This document shows, piece after piece, positions 11,641 through 22,905 of a stretch of 64,000 nucleotides of DNA (the first letter of the stretch is position 1; the number at the start of each line of letters is the position of its first letter). The notes under the pieces are model-generated. The model was not told where the DNA came from, ran no database searches, and saw nothing but the letters and a program-made list of their open reading frames with translations. This stretch comes from Taxillus chinensis (lineage: Eukaryota; Streptophyta; Magnoliopsida; Santalales; Loranthaceae): NCBI GenBank assembly GCA_023512835.1, contig CM042084.1:55420793-55484792 (forward strand), given 5' to 3'. The position numbers and the translations under genes are program-made.

Positions 11641-13460
11641 TGTCACGCCCCGGATTTCCAACCCGAGGAAACCGATACGGGACTCCCTTTTACCCACACG
11701 GGGGGCAAAGGGGTTAGGATACAAACCAAGAATTTAACATTTTAAATATGCACAACACATTCAAGAAAGTAATGTTCATAAAAGCAATCCAAACCAGTTT
11801 ATTACAACAAAATCCTTTCCAATCCCATCCCCACCGGGGTTACATCAATTCCCATAAAAAAAATAACATAAATGGAAGAGAGTAAAATAAATAAGGTCTT
11901 CCACCTTGGTGTATCCACCTAACGCCTGTAAGTCCCTGGAAAACAAGCAAACACAGTAGGAGGGGTGAGCAACCACAGCTCAGTAGGGATCAAGTCTCCC
12001 CAACCCTTCCCATGCTCCTAATGGCTACATGCATGTGCACAGGTGTAGTGACGTGATAGTATTAGGAAAAAGAAAATAAAACATTCCACACAAGTGGGCG
12101 TAACCCCAGCCCCAGCCACACTGGCTAACAAACCACATCTCAAGAAAGTAATTTAACCGCCTCTTCAGGCCATCGATTTAACCGCCTCTCAGGCAAAGTA
12201 GTTTAACCGCCTCTTTAGGCCCTTGGTTTAACCGCCTCTCAGGCAAAGTAGTTTAACCGCCTCTTCAGGCCAGATACCACAGTCATGCACACAACACACA
12301 CTACGGTCATTTAAGCATAAAACCAAACACTCGGTGTGCACCCGTTCACAAGTGCACAAACCCAGCCATTCAGGCAATAGAACAAACACCCAGCATACAT
12401 ACATACACTAAACCACAAGTCCAGCCACACAGACATATTACTAAACACGTAATGGGCATATTCACACAGCTATATTCACACAGGCATTTCATCGAACATA
12501 TATCATGTAACAACAGGATCACGGCAAAATGCCATCGAAGGCCAACATCCGTATAGGAGATCACACCTATATGGATTTCATATATATATAAACAGGTATA
12601 ACTCATAATCTGCCCTAGAACCCTAGGACGAGAGGAGGATTTAGGAAGAACAGAACCCCTACCTTGTATGTTCTTCCGCTCCCGCTTCCACGCAAGACTC
12701 CGACCACCCACACAAGACGCTCCTGGCAGCCACCGAAGCTCTCCTTCCCTCTCTCTCTCTCTGCGCGACGGTGGTGGAGCAACAAACCCTAACCCTAAAA
12801 CATAGAGGCTTCTCCTCCTTATATAGACAACACAACATCAAAACAACGTAGTTTTGATTAAGTGAATCCCAGGCATGAAAACGACGTAGTTTTGATTACA
12901 CAAGTTACAACCTTTCCACATCCATACACACCAAAATACTCACTATTCCAACCTGGTCCTTTAGGAAAAGATGATTAGAATGACAAAACCAAGGCAACCA
13001 TGCAATAACATGCCTGCACACCAATTTGCACGCCAATTCCCCAATTGGCGTGCAGCTCCAAATGCACTCAAACTTCACCACAAGCCTCCTTGCATCTTGT
13101 AGAGGCCTGAGAAGCAAAAATATGCTTGCACGTGAAATGGGTGAATTCACGTGCAGCTCCAAATGCTCTAAAATTTCTGTGGTAAATAGAGGACCTCATT
13201 CTAAGAAACTTTTGTTCTTGCACACCAATTGTTTGAGGCCATCTACTAGGTCAAAATAGCTCTCCAAAACCTGAGAAAACAGCCTAAAAGCGCCTGTATG
13301 TGCATAGCATCTTCCTGGGGCATAAAGGTACGTTACCACTTGTCACATGCACCTCCCAAAAGTCCCCTCTTGGGCTCATCTCTTACCTCAAACTTGTGCA
13401 CTAACCTCCAAGGTGTTTGTGGTTAACTTCTTACACACAATTTACGCACGGGTCATTACA
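11641..13460 (-). repeat. 5' LTR of Tek-A (1,820 bases)
   Basis: Starts TGTCACGCCCCGG and ends GGTCATTACA (TG...CA), next to the PBS. Apart from the missing 72 bases it matches 876-2619 almost exactly. It holds the minisatellite at 12143-12272, a core promoter at 12784-12897 and hairpins near 13026 and 13127. LARD-1 sequence follows at 13461. Confidence 0.92.
12784..12897 (-). promoter_or_regulatory. Tek-A 5' LTR core promoter
   Basis: On the minus strand: ACGT palindromes (one with an A in place of a G), TATATAAGG at about 12820-12826, then the telo-box AACCCTAACCCTAA at 12784-12800, 20-40 bases downstream. By position this is the promoter that would have made genomic RNA. Confidence 0.55.
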
Positions 13461-15282
13461 TCTTTTCACTTGAATTATAGAATGACAACGCTATGATAAA
13501 ATACTATAATTTAAAATAATTACACATATGAGGTGGCAAGGCCAACCATGTATATATATACGAGGTGGTACAACCAATCATATAAATAACATATGTAAGG
13601 TGGTAAAACCAACCATGAATATAGTATATATGAGGTGGTAAAACCAACCATATAGATCTACATAATAAATAAGAAGCGACTTCAAAATTTCAAAATCTTA
13701 AGTATTACCTTTCGTAGAACTTCGACGCTTGGTAAGTATCAAAAGCAAAAGAGGATTCGAGTAGAGTATTTGGGGTGTTAAGAGGGCTTAAGGGAGTGTT
13801 TTTAGAGGGAATTTCGTGGTGTGGCTTGAGGGATTTGTGCTTAAGAGGAGAGGTAAGACACTCCTTATATAGGCAAGGATGGTAGGTGTAATAGTGTGAA
13901 AAATAGTGTACGAATTTGACTTTGGCATTAAATTAAATTATTTAAAATATATATAATACTTTATTTTCTTCATATTATCTCTTATTAAAAATGTGGTTAT
14001 CTCCTCCTACCATTAAAAAAATGTTTTAAGACTTTTAAACCTAGAAGGTTCCTTTGGCATCAAAAGTCCACATTGGTGTACTCCCTACTAATTCAATTAT
14101 AACGTTTTCAAGTTTGTAGTTTTTGATAAATGGCCAATTGTATTGCATTACTAACTCAAATATCTACAATTGGGTATCAATTTTATAATTTTTAAATTTG
14201 TATAACAAAAGTTATTGAATTTTAAAGTCATACTAAAATGTTTACCCGTTCATACTGAACCTATGTGTAGTATTTTAAATTCTGGAATTGATTGGCTTCA
14301 TACTAAATTCTGAAATTTTTACACGTTTTAGCTAAGTCATAAATGAACAAATGAGATTTGGTTTCATGTCAATTGGATCTGTATAATTCAAGTTATGGAT
14401 TTTTGAATGGGACCTCCAGAATCTACCTCATTCAAATTTTTGGGCCTTACCTATGTTTTATACTTTTGGTAAAGTTAAGGCTTGTAATACTTACTTACCC
14501 ATAGTAATTTGGCTTAAGAAACTAAATGACATAATATATAGCATCTAAACGTTTTATGACATATAAGAAATTATTTTATTTTTTTTATAACGTATTTAAT
14601 ATTTACGCAGATAAAATAATATAATTGCATAATTAATAAACAATAAAGTAAGATAACATTATAACATAAAATATTATAATCCTAAACATAAACATTAATA
14701 TCATATTCTATGGCCTTCGTAAAATTTCTTGAATTATATTAGCGTATGTGCGTAGGACGTGTTGTGCTTCGGCAGTAGAGCTGTACAACCCTTCGGCTAA
14801 CATTGTCGTGGTTGTCGCACGAATAACCTCAAACTTCTCTCTGTGTCTCATCGCATTATATTGCAGCCATTGGACATGAGCATTTAGCTCATCTATAGCA
14901 AAGCATAGCTTTGTAACTTTAAGTCGTATTGCTCGCCGATCTTCATCGCGTACACTATTCTCGGATGGCAGTACTTGAGAACTTGATGCCATAACTCTTA
15001 TTATTCTTCTTCTTACTTCTATACTCTCTTATAAATAACATCTCATGCTCATACCTATTTATGGAAGTCTAAACGGATACTATTCATAACGGACGGATAC
15101 TATTCATAACGGCTACTTACTAGTCACATGCTATTTGAATGACTATATTGGGTGCTTATTTTTATCGTGATAATATCTAAAATATCCTTTCTAACTATTG
15201 TTAACAATAACATTATTATTATTTTATTATTATTACTCTTTAAGTAAGAACTTAAATAGCTAAAAATTTTGCGGGTCTTACA
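13461..15282 (-). repeat. 3' LTR of LARD-1 (partial)
   Basis: Matches 30754-32575 base for base in length. On the minus strand it begins TGTAAGACCC at 15282. It carries a 94-codon ORF in U3, a TATA box near 13866, and a minisatellite (GAGGTGGTAAAACCAACCAT) at about 13528-13655. The remaining 1.5 kb of the LTR lies beyond Tek-A, outside this window, or is lost. Confidence 0.85.
14708..14992 (-). CDS. 94-residue ORF in the LARD-1 U3, unknown function
   Basis: An intact ORF that starts 290 bases inside the 3' LTR. I do not recognise it. It is paralogous to the 96-residue ORF at 15379-15669. The two share a start MASS, DEDRR, L-F-DEL-A, the stretch IRA-T--MLAEG, and an end LR-YA--I-EIL-RP. No signal peptide or membrane segment is visible, and it looks mostly helical. 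It lies upstream of the LTR TATA box on the same strand, so it would be transcribed at the 3' end of the element RNA or from its own promoter. The copy in the right LTR (32002-32285) is frameshifted. Two diverged paralogues keeping full length suggests past selection, but it may also be a captured fragment. Confidence 0.45.
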   Translation of the reverse strand: MASSSQVLPSENSVRDEDRRAIRLKVTKLCFAIDELNAHVQWLQYNAMRHREKFEVIRATTTTMLAEGLYSSTAEAQHVLRTYANIIQEILRRP

Positions 15283-15297
15283 TCATACCCTCCTTAA
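15283..15297 (-). other. Polypurine tract of LARD-1
   Basis: The minus strand reads AAGGAGGGTATGA directly before the LTR start TGTAAGACCC. Upstream of it is CCTCGAAA-type sequence like that near the Tek PPTs. Confidence 0.75.
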
Positions 15298-15378
15298 AGA
15301 AATTTCGTCCTCGAAATTATTTCGTACCTGCGTTATCACAAAAGCTCATGTTCCCAAGGAGAAAATTATAATTACTTT

Positions 15379-15669
15379 CTACGGCCTATTCAATATTTCT
15401 CGAATTGTATCTGCATAAACCCTGAGGGTTAAGTGAGCTTCGCAGCGAGAGCCACATTGTCCTTCTGCTAACATTGCCGATGTGGCTGCACGGATGAGAT
15501 TAGCCTTTTCCCTCATCCTTGTTTGCTCTAATAGTAGCCAATGATTACGAGCTGTTAGTTCATCTACGGTAAAGAGTAGTCTTGTAATCTCAGCCTGTAC
15601 CCTTCGTCGATCTTCATCTCGCGTGGTGCTAGATTCAAGTATATACACATGAGAGTGGGATGATGCCAT
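15379..15669 (-). CDS. 96-residue ORF internal to LARD-1, unknown function
   Basis: An intact ORF on the same strand as the element, between the LOG-like pseudogene and the PPT. It is a diverged paralogue of the LTR ORF at 14708-14992, with the same length and the same conserved blocks (DEDRR near residues 16-20, MLAEG near residue 67, the end EILNRP). The flanking DNA is also alike: TTCTACGGCC at the stop end matches TTCTATGGCC in the LTR. A tandem duplication probably placed one copy on each side of the LTR border. I do not recognise the family. Confidence 0.45.
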   Translation of the reverse strand: MASSHSHVYILESSTTRDEDRRRVQAEITRLLFTVDELTARNHWLLLEQTRMREKANLIRAATSAMLAEGQCGSRCEAHLTLRVYADTIREILNRP

Positions 15670-16070
15670 ATCGTTGCACTGCTTCCTATAAAGATTATCT
15701 TCTCCTTCTGTTTATATTTTATATATAGCACTTGCTTAGAGTATGGCTACTTCAACAATGATATTGATATTATAATCGATATAGGTTCTCAAATGTCAAA
15801 ATAGACTTGTTCTATCATCAATCATATCAATCACTTTCTATAGATATAAAATATTTACTAAGATTTGCGGTTTTACATTATAAAACGTGTCCTAGACATT
15901 ATCACCAATATTATTACTTTCCATTTATTATGTTTATGATATCACTCTGAAAAATTCTAGGGTTATACGATGACATAGGGTTAAAAGCATCATTTATTTA
16001 AAACAAAATAAAATACGTGAAATAAAATACACCATACAGATTTCAAATTATGATAGAGCTAAGCGGTTTT

Positions 16071-16678
16071 CTAGATGTTGTCTAGATTCGATGATCCAGC
16101 TTCAGCTTCCCAAAGGTCCTTTGAAATAGCACCTTCACGTGTTGGCTTATATGCCTCCATTTTCCTTAGTAGATCCTTTTCGCGCCGCTACGATGATGAT
16201 CTTCTTTTGTGATGGTCTAATGAAACCTTCTTCGATGGCAGTATCGATTTGGGCTATAAAGGGGTCGAAAAATCCACCTATATTAAGTAAGCCTATGGGT
16301 TTATCATGGATACCTAGTTGAGCCCAGCTGACGATTTCCATGAATTCCTCCATAGCTCCAAGGTCTCCAGGAAGTATAATGAAACAATCAGAGAGTCTAG
16401 CGACTTCTTCCTTTCGTTGATGGAGTTCGGAGATCGCGTTTCCATGCTCTGAATGTGTAGATATATGTCCTCCCGTTGAGCGAACGACTTGAGACAAAAG
16501 CTCCAGGAAGTCCAATAATTTCGCAATTGCAGACAACGTCTAACCCTTTAGAGACAAGTTCCTCACCGAGTTCTATGGTTGCGATCTTATAACACTCTTT
16601 CTTCCCAATGGTTTTTCCTCCAAGAACACCAACTCGTTGGAACCTTGAGTTTCGTGGTAGTTTACAGTAGGAAGCCAT
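16071..16678 (-). pseudogene. LOG-like: LOG-like cytokinin riboside monophosphate phosphoribohydrolase pseudogene
   Basis: LOG enzymes release active cytokinin bases from nucleotide precursors in the cytosol. Three minus-strand frames give nearly a whole LOG protein in order. The N-terminus (FQRVGVLGG; IELGEELVSKGLDVV) runs to about 16510. The core (LHQRKEEVARLSDCFIILPG; WAQLGIHDKPIGLLN; DTAIEEGFI) runs to about 16170. The C-terminus (LLRKMEAYKP; SKDLWEAE) stops at 16071. Two frameshifts and a gap of about 14 residues break it. The PGGxGTxxE motif reads PGDLGAMEE and the glycine-rich GGGS block is lost. No introns are seen although plant LOG genes have several, which points to a reverse-transcribed copy. 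It lies in the LARD-1 interior, on the element's own strand. Confidence 0.82.
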
Positions 16679-17949
16679 TTTTCAACTAAATAGAAATTGT
16701 TGTCTAGGTCTAGAACTATGGAAATGGCGCATACTTCCATTTATAGTGCTATTCGTTGGGGTGGGTAAACTTAGTGTGTAAGAAAAAGCAAGCTAAAAGA
16801 TAACTTGACCGTGTCTTAGAAGCATAGGTGCATTAACTTCTACATATAGTAAGAGCATGGGTGAGTGCCTTTGGCGTGCGGTATAAGGCATGCATGATAT
16901 GGCGTTAACGTGTAGAAAATCTATACCTATGTAGCTTCAGCGTGCCGCAATATTGAAGCTAGGATTCTTAACATAAAGCATGGAACAAAATGATAGGTAT
17001 TTACTTGGGCATTAAAGAAAGGAATATATATCAAAAAAAATAACCAGGGTATATAAAAATATAAGGGTTACTTAAACTTAAAATGGTAACATAAGTTAAA
17101 CATAACATGTGATAATAGTGAGATTTCATAATTTAAATTAAGGGGTCATCATTTATTTGCTTGTCTGATCGAGCATTATAGTCCTTTAAATCGGATTACT
17201 TACCTGGATATTGCATGGGAGGTGGCCTAGTGGTGTCACCTTGTGTGAATATTTGAACGTCTTGGTTCGGTTCCTATGCGATCCCTGCTGGAGTAGTGGT
17301 TGATGATTTGCCACTTACGAGGCCTACTTGTTATCTGAGCTAGTCCGAGCCTAATTACATATACCCGAATTCGGTAGGCCTATAATTGATTTGGGCTAGC
17401 AATTATTGTTGAAGTGAACGTGAATCTCCACCTTATTATTTAAAATTCTATTATTATTATTTTACTTTTCCTTTTCTATTTTTTTCAACCACATGTTCAT
17501 ACTTTTAACCCTCACCACATATTCTCCATTATAGGCATCTTTAGCTTCGTCGTCCCGCACCCTTTCGGCTACACTAGCTTCGCCGTTCTTCATCTAGCAT
17601 CACTGACTTTGGCTAATCCATGTTGATGTCGAAGACTTGCTTGGTGATGTTCTTTTCAACCTTGATGACTTGATTTCCTTGCTAACTAATGCTCTACGAA
17701 CTAGTTTTGATTGCTATCATTTCTCCGACGAACGTGTTACTCTTACGACAAGCTTCAATCGGCAAAGCAACCACTCCTTCCCTTCGCAACATAAATGTTT
17801 TCCCTTGTCAAGATCTTGTTTACCTTTCTTGTTATTTTTGTAACGTTTTTATTTTTCATGGACGAAGTGTTTAGTCCAATTTTCATACCGTTTCTTATGA
17901 CAATCTATCTGTTTTATATTATCGCAATGTTGGTGTAATTTTCTTTATG
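16679..17949. other. LARD-1 internal DNA, no gene recognised
   Basis: AT-rich, non-repetitive within this window. Short plus-strand frames such as 17637-17843 show no recognisable domain. The stretch ends at the Tek-B target site TAATA (17950-17954). Confidence 0.5.
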
Positions 17950-17954
17950 TAATA

Positions 17955-19221
17955 TGTCACGCCCCGGATTTCCTACCCGAGGAAACCGGTACGTGACTCC
18001 CCTTTTTACCCACACGGAGGGCAAAGGGGTTAGGATACAAACCAAGAACCGAACATTTTAAACATTCACAACACATTCAAGAAAAATAAAGTCCATCAAG
18101 CAGCCCACAAACCAAATCAGTCTTTAATACAAAGTCTTCTTTTCAATCCATCCCCATTGGGGTTACACCGGTTCCCATAATAAAATAACATAAACAATAA
18201 AATAAATAAGGTCTTCCACCTTGGGGTCCCACCTAACGCCTGTAGGTTCCTGTAAAGAAAACAACATGGTAGGAGGGGTGAGCAACCACGCCTCAGTAGG
18301 GATCATGTCTCCCCAACCCATCCCATGCACCTAATATCTACATGCCTTGTGTACAAGTCTTCGTGTCGTGATACAATTATTCCACCAGGATATAGTTACA
18401 GGCTATAACAAGAAACACAATCATACATGGGCTAGTACATAAACACTCCCGGGCTTCCACACCACCGGGTTTCAAGAAACAGTCCCGGGCTTCCACGGCC
18501 ACCGGGTCCCACAAAATAGTCCCGGGCTTCCACGGCCACCGGGTGTACAAGCAAACACGCAAGCACACATGGCCATACAGGCACAACATCAAACACTTAG
18601 TATGCTTAGTCACACAGGAATAACATCGAACACTTAGCATGCATATATCCACAAGCTCTTACACCCAGCCACACAGACATAATCTAACACACCTGGACGT
18701 GCGTGGCCTCACAGGCATTACCTCAAACACATAACATGCACGGCCTCACAGGCATTACCTCCAACACATAACATGCACGGCCTCACAGGCATTATGTCAA
18801 ACACTTGGCAGGCATATATACATATATCCAAACAACGCCATTGAAGGCCAACATTCATATAGGAGATCACACCTATATGAATTTACATATAAATAGTATG
18901 ATAACAAGGACAATATCCAACGGGTAATTCACCACAGGGCCTAACCCCGGATCGGGTATAAGAAAACAGAACCCCTACCTTAAAGAAGATCCTCCTTGCA
19001 TCATTTAGAAGACAACCACACTTGCACGTGAATTGGACCCATATCACGTGCACCTCACATACATGTCCATTTGGCCTGAAACCTCGTGGTAGATAGAGGA
19101 CACCATTCTAAGCATCTTTCCTTTTGCACGTGAATTCATTGGAGTCCATTTACCGGGTCAAAATCTAGAAAAACTCTACTCGGGAGGCAAAACCGACTAA
19201 CTCAAGGTACGGTTCCTTACA
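17955..19221 (-). repeat. 3' LTR of Tek-B (1,267 bases)
   Basis: Begins TGTCACGCCCCGG and ends GTTCCTTACA. It carries three copies of a 35-base CCCGGGCTTCCACGGCCACC minisatellite at about 18447-18549. Its partner LTR is 209 bases longer, almost entirely because it has nine copies. Confidence 0.93.
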
Positions 19222-19235
19222 TCCTCTCCCCCTTA
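19222..19235 (-). other. Polypurine tract of Tek-B
   Basis: Same purine run as in Tek-A, directly before the 3' LTR. The stretch 19236-19553 is untranslated and shows nothing else. Confidence 0.85.
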
Positions 19236-19553
19236 AGACTTTTCGTCCTCGAAAAGAAATGACATAAGAGGAAAACAAACACAAGCTACCCATTTGCCAC
19301 ACGGCGAGCCACAACACCCAAATGGGTCATACACCACACACAAGACAACAAAGACATAACAGTACCACCATAATCCATAACCACAATAATGCACATAACA
19401 CATGTCCACATGGCACGAATACACATCTCAAGGCACATCACAAATAAGAACACATGTCTTTAAAAGACAATACAAATACATCAACTAATACAAGAAAACA
19501 CATCACAAGAAAACATCACTATCCATCCCTTGGCCAACGACCACCTCCCACGC

Positions 19554-19790
19554 TTAAGATTGTTCGTCCTCGAACAAGTCTGGGTGTTGCTCACGCATCA
19601 CGGACTCACGTTCCCATGTCTCCTCCTCAATGCCACGGTGCTGCCACAGCACGCGAACCAAAGGAATAGCACGACCACGCAAAAGCTTCTCTCGCCGATC
19701 TAGGATACGGATAGGGGCCTCAATGACGGACATGTCATCCGCAATGTCCAACGTCCCCCAATCAATCACATGAGTGGGGTCGGGGTGATA
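19554..19790 (-). pseudogene. Tek-B chromodomain region
   Basis: C-terminal end of the Tek-B polyprotein, open from about 19769 to the stop at 19554-19556. It shows ILDRREKLLRGRAIPLVRVL, then WQHRGIEEETWERESVMREQ, a typical Del/Tekay chromodomain with its aromatic and acidic residues. The domain would direct integration to particular chromatin. A small frameshift near 19770-19800 separates it from the integrase tail. The domain itself looks intact. Confidence 0.85.
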
Positions 19791-21070
19791 CTTCGCAATC
19801 GGGACACATGAAACACGTTGTGCACTCGACTCAGCCGCGGTGGTAACGCTAACCGGTAGGCCACAGGCCCTACACGATCCAGAATCTCAAAAGGACCAAT
19901 AAACCGCGGAGATAGCTTGGAACCTCGCCCAAACCGTCGATGTCCACGACGTGGAGAGACACGAAGGAACACATGATCACCAACAGAAAACTCCAAAGGT
20001 CGCCGCCGCTGATCCGCATAAGATTTCGCCAACTCGAGCCGACAACAAACGCCGACGAATCAACTTGACCTTCTCGGTAGCCTCTTGAACCAACCGTGGC
20101 CCCAAGAGAGCTGTCTCCCCCACCTCGGTCCAACACAAAGGTGACCGACACGGCCGTCCGTACAACGCCTCAAAAGGAGCCATCCCAATGGATGCCTGAT
20201 AATCGTTGTTGTAGGCAAACTCCACCAAAGGAAGGTGAGTTGCCCACGAACCCCCAAAATCTAGCACACAAGCCCTCAACATGTCCTCCATGGTATGATT
20301 CGTCCGCTCAGTCTGACCGTCAGTCTCAGGGTGAAAGGCTGTACTCAGGTGAAGCTTGGTCCCCATAGCCTCCTGGCAAACCGGCCCAAAAACGGGAAGT
20401 GAACCGCGAATCCCGGTTAGAGACAACCGATGATGGTACGCCATGCGGTCTCACAATCTCGTTCATGTACACTGACTCAAGGTCCCAAGAGAGTCCCGCT
20501 CGCGAACAGCCAGGAAATGAGCCGACTTTGTGAGTCGATCCACAATCACCCAAATCATATCCTTCCTCCCGGTGGTGGGTGGAAGACCGGTCACAAAATC
20601 CATCGCGATATGGTCCCACTTCCACTCTGCTATGGGCAAGGGCCGTAACATGCCCGCCGGCCGCCGATGCTCGACCTTCACCCTGCCGACACGTGAGGCA
20701 CCGCGAAACAAAGGCAGCTACATCGCGTTTCATCCCAGGCCACCAAAAATGTCCGCAAAGCGCATGGTACATCTTCGTACCCCCTGGATGCACAAGCAAC
20801 TCTAGATTGGTGAAACGCCCTCATCACCTCATCCCTGAGGGAAGAAGCCACTACCAACCGCCCCTGAAATGACAACTCATGCTCGGGACCCTCTCGTCCG
20901 GTCCCCGAGATAGCTCCCCGGCCTCAATACGGGCACGGAGAACCTCGCACTCAATGTCACCCATTGTTCCTCCCGGACGCGCTGGTACAACTCAGGCACT
21001 ACCACCAAAGGACTAGGGACTGTCCCACCATCACGAACAACATGCTGCACCGCAACGTCGCCAACCGCTC
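19791..21070 (-). pseudogene. Tek-B integrase, degenerate
   Basis: The HHCC finger lies at about 20650-20800 (GGTKMYHALCGHFWWPGMKR then CLTC). The DDE core has DFVTGLPPT near 20590 and FHPETDGQTERTNHTMEDML near 20300-20340, which includes the catalytic glutamate. A C-terminal GPFEIL motif lies near 19880. The frames at 19977-20444 and 20326-20799 cover most of it but are out of register, so at least two frameshifts are present. Its order and motifs match Tek-A, and it is better preserved. Confidence 0.87.
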
Positions 21071-21620
21071 CATCGGCTTCCACTCTCTCAGGGCCACCTC
21101 GGCTTTCCCTTTTCTCGCTCAATGCATCGGCCACAACATTACCCTTGCCCGGGTTATAGGCAAGAGTAAAATCAAAGGTCCGCAAATACTCCACCCATCT
21201 CCTTTGCCTCAAATTCAAGTCCTTCGAGTAAAGATGTATCGAAGGCTCTTGTGATCCGAGAACACCACAAACTTTTCCCCCCAAGAGGTAGTGCTGCCAA
21301 CTCTTCAGGGCGAAGATGACAGCGACTAACTCAAGGTCATGAGTAGGATAATTCTGCTCATGAGGCTTCACTGCCTCGACCCATAAGCTACCACACCGTG
21401 CTCCCGCATAAGCACACACCCCAAACCAACCCTGGACGCATCACGGTATACCTCATATGGAATATCCTCCCTAGGCAACCTCAACACAGGTGCGGTGGTC
21501 AAACGGGTTTTGAGAGTCTCAAACGCCCGCCGACACTTGTCACCCAATCAAACTTCACGCCCTTCCGAGTCAACACTGTCATAGGAGCCGCCAAACGGGA
21601 GAACCCCTCTACAAAACGAC
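21071..21620 (-). pseudogene. Tek-B RNase H
   Basis: A long minus-strand frame (start near 21419) contains VKPHEQNYPTHDLELVAVIF, the HYLLGGKV step and LYSKDLNLRQRRWVEYL, ending in the connection segment GNVVADALSEKRE. This is the Ty3/gypsy RNase H that degrades the RNA of the RNA-DNA hybrid. The upstream edge is frameshifted near 21500. Confidence 0.87.
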
Positions 21621-22450
21621 GATAGTACCCCGCCAAGCCAAGAAAACTACGGATCTCAAAAACGTTGGTTGGCCTCACCCACGATGCCACGGCCTCAATC
21701 TTGGCTGGGTCCACCCTAACTCCCTCAGTGACACCACATGGCCAAGAAAGTGAACCTCCTGCAGACCAAAACTCACACTTGCTAAACTTAGCAAACAACC
21801 GCTGGTCCCTCAAGGTTTGCAACACTTGTTGCCAAGTGCTCCACATGCTCCCTCTCGGTCTTGGAATACACCAAGATATCGTCGATAAACACCACCACGA
21901 ACGAGTATAAGTATGGGGCAAAGACTTGGTTCATCAAATGCATGAACACCGCTGGCGCATTAGTGAGCCCGAAAGGCATCACTACCCACTCATAATGCCC
22001 ATACCCGCACCGAAAAGCCGTCTTAGGGATGTCCTCCTCCCTAACCCTGAGCCGGTGATACCCCGACCGTAAATCTATTTTGGAAAACCACTGGGCCCCA
22101 CTCAATTGGTCAAACAGGTCATCTATCCGAGGCAACGGGTACTTGTTCTTCACCGTCACCGAATTGAGCTTCCTGTAGTCGATGCAGAGACGTAGTGTAC
22201 CATCGGCCTTCTTCGCAAAGAGCACCGGAGCACCCCAAGGTGAGGTACTCGGTCCGATATACCCCTGACCCACCAACTCCTCGATTTGCCTCTCGAAGCT
22301 CCCTCAACTCGCCTAGCCCCATACGATACGCTACTTGGGAAATCGGACCCGTCCCCGGCACCAACTCAATGGTGAACTCCACACTCCTCTTAGGTGGCAA
22401 ACTCCTCAACTGCTCAGGAAAAACATCCCTGAAATTGGTCCACAACAGCG
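21621..22450 (-). pseudogene. Tek-B reverse transcriptase, mostly open
   Basis: The frame at 21788-22276 holds fingers and palm: [49 protein letters not shown] and the FIDD box encoded at 21878-21889. The thumb ([15 protein letters not shown]) is in another frame near 21600-21680, and the N-terminus is shifted near 22290. Catalytic aspartates are intact. It is the best preserved RT of the two Tek copies. Confidence 0.9.
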
Positions 22451-22905
22451 GGCCACACCCTCTTTTCCACCTTACCCTCCTCGGCAAAGGTCAGGGCTGC
22501 TAACCTGTGGGTAATGGCACCCCACCGGTCCAACACCGGCCCGGCCCGACTCGCCTCACAATCCCACTCCCCCCGCAGGGTGCAAGAGGTCCCTGCAGGT
22601 GTCACGAAGGTCACACGCCACCGATAAAAATCTATCTTGGCCTGGAAAGCCATAAGCCAATCCATACCCAAGATCAGGTCAAACGTCCTCAAAGGCATTA
22701 CATGCAAGTCAAAACTCGGCTCCACCTCGCCTATGATTAACACACGATTACGACACACTCTCCGTACCTCAATCATGCCTCCCACCGAAGACTCCACAAC
22801 TAGGGGCCTTGCGGCTTCCACACAAGCTAACCCCAAGCCGTCTATTACAAGCTCAAGAACAAACGAACATGATGCACCCGTATCGAAATGAACGAAGCTA
22901 AGGTA
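22451..22905 (-). pseudogene. Tek-B aspartic protease
   Basis: The active-site DTGAS is encoded at about 22873-22887, followed by SCSFVLELVIDGLGLACVEA and, near 22660-22690, ILGMDWLMAFQAKIDFY. The family cuts Gag-Pol inside the particle. The frame is open over most of the domain, and the only clear change from Tek-A is scattered substitutions. It lies between the gag linker (RVFALEATYPEEEAELPPPP) and RT. Confidence 0.85.

Larger units (their letters stand above)
876..13460 (-). mobile_element. Tek-A: Tekay/Del-type Ty3/gypsy retrotransposon, degenerate
   Basis: Complete layout on the minus strand: 5' LTR at 11641-13460, tRNA-iMet-type PBS, gag-pol in the order gag, protease, RT, RNase H, integrase and chromodomain, PPT, then 3' LTR at 876-2619. 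Gag is split by an Ogre-type solo LTR. The polyprotein carries many frameshifts, so the copy is dead. The element sits in the left LTR of LARD-1: LARD-1 sequence starts abruptly at 13461. The left TSD cannot be seen because the first 72 bases of the 3' LTR are missing. Confidence 0.9.

Noticed and set aside
17637..17843. Possible plus-strand gene in LARD-1 interior
   Set aside because: Short, no recognisable domain, no supporting signals.
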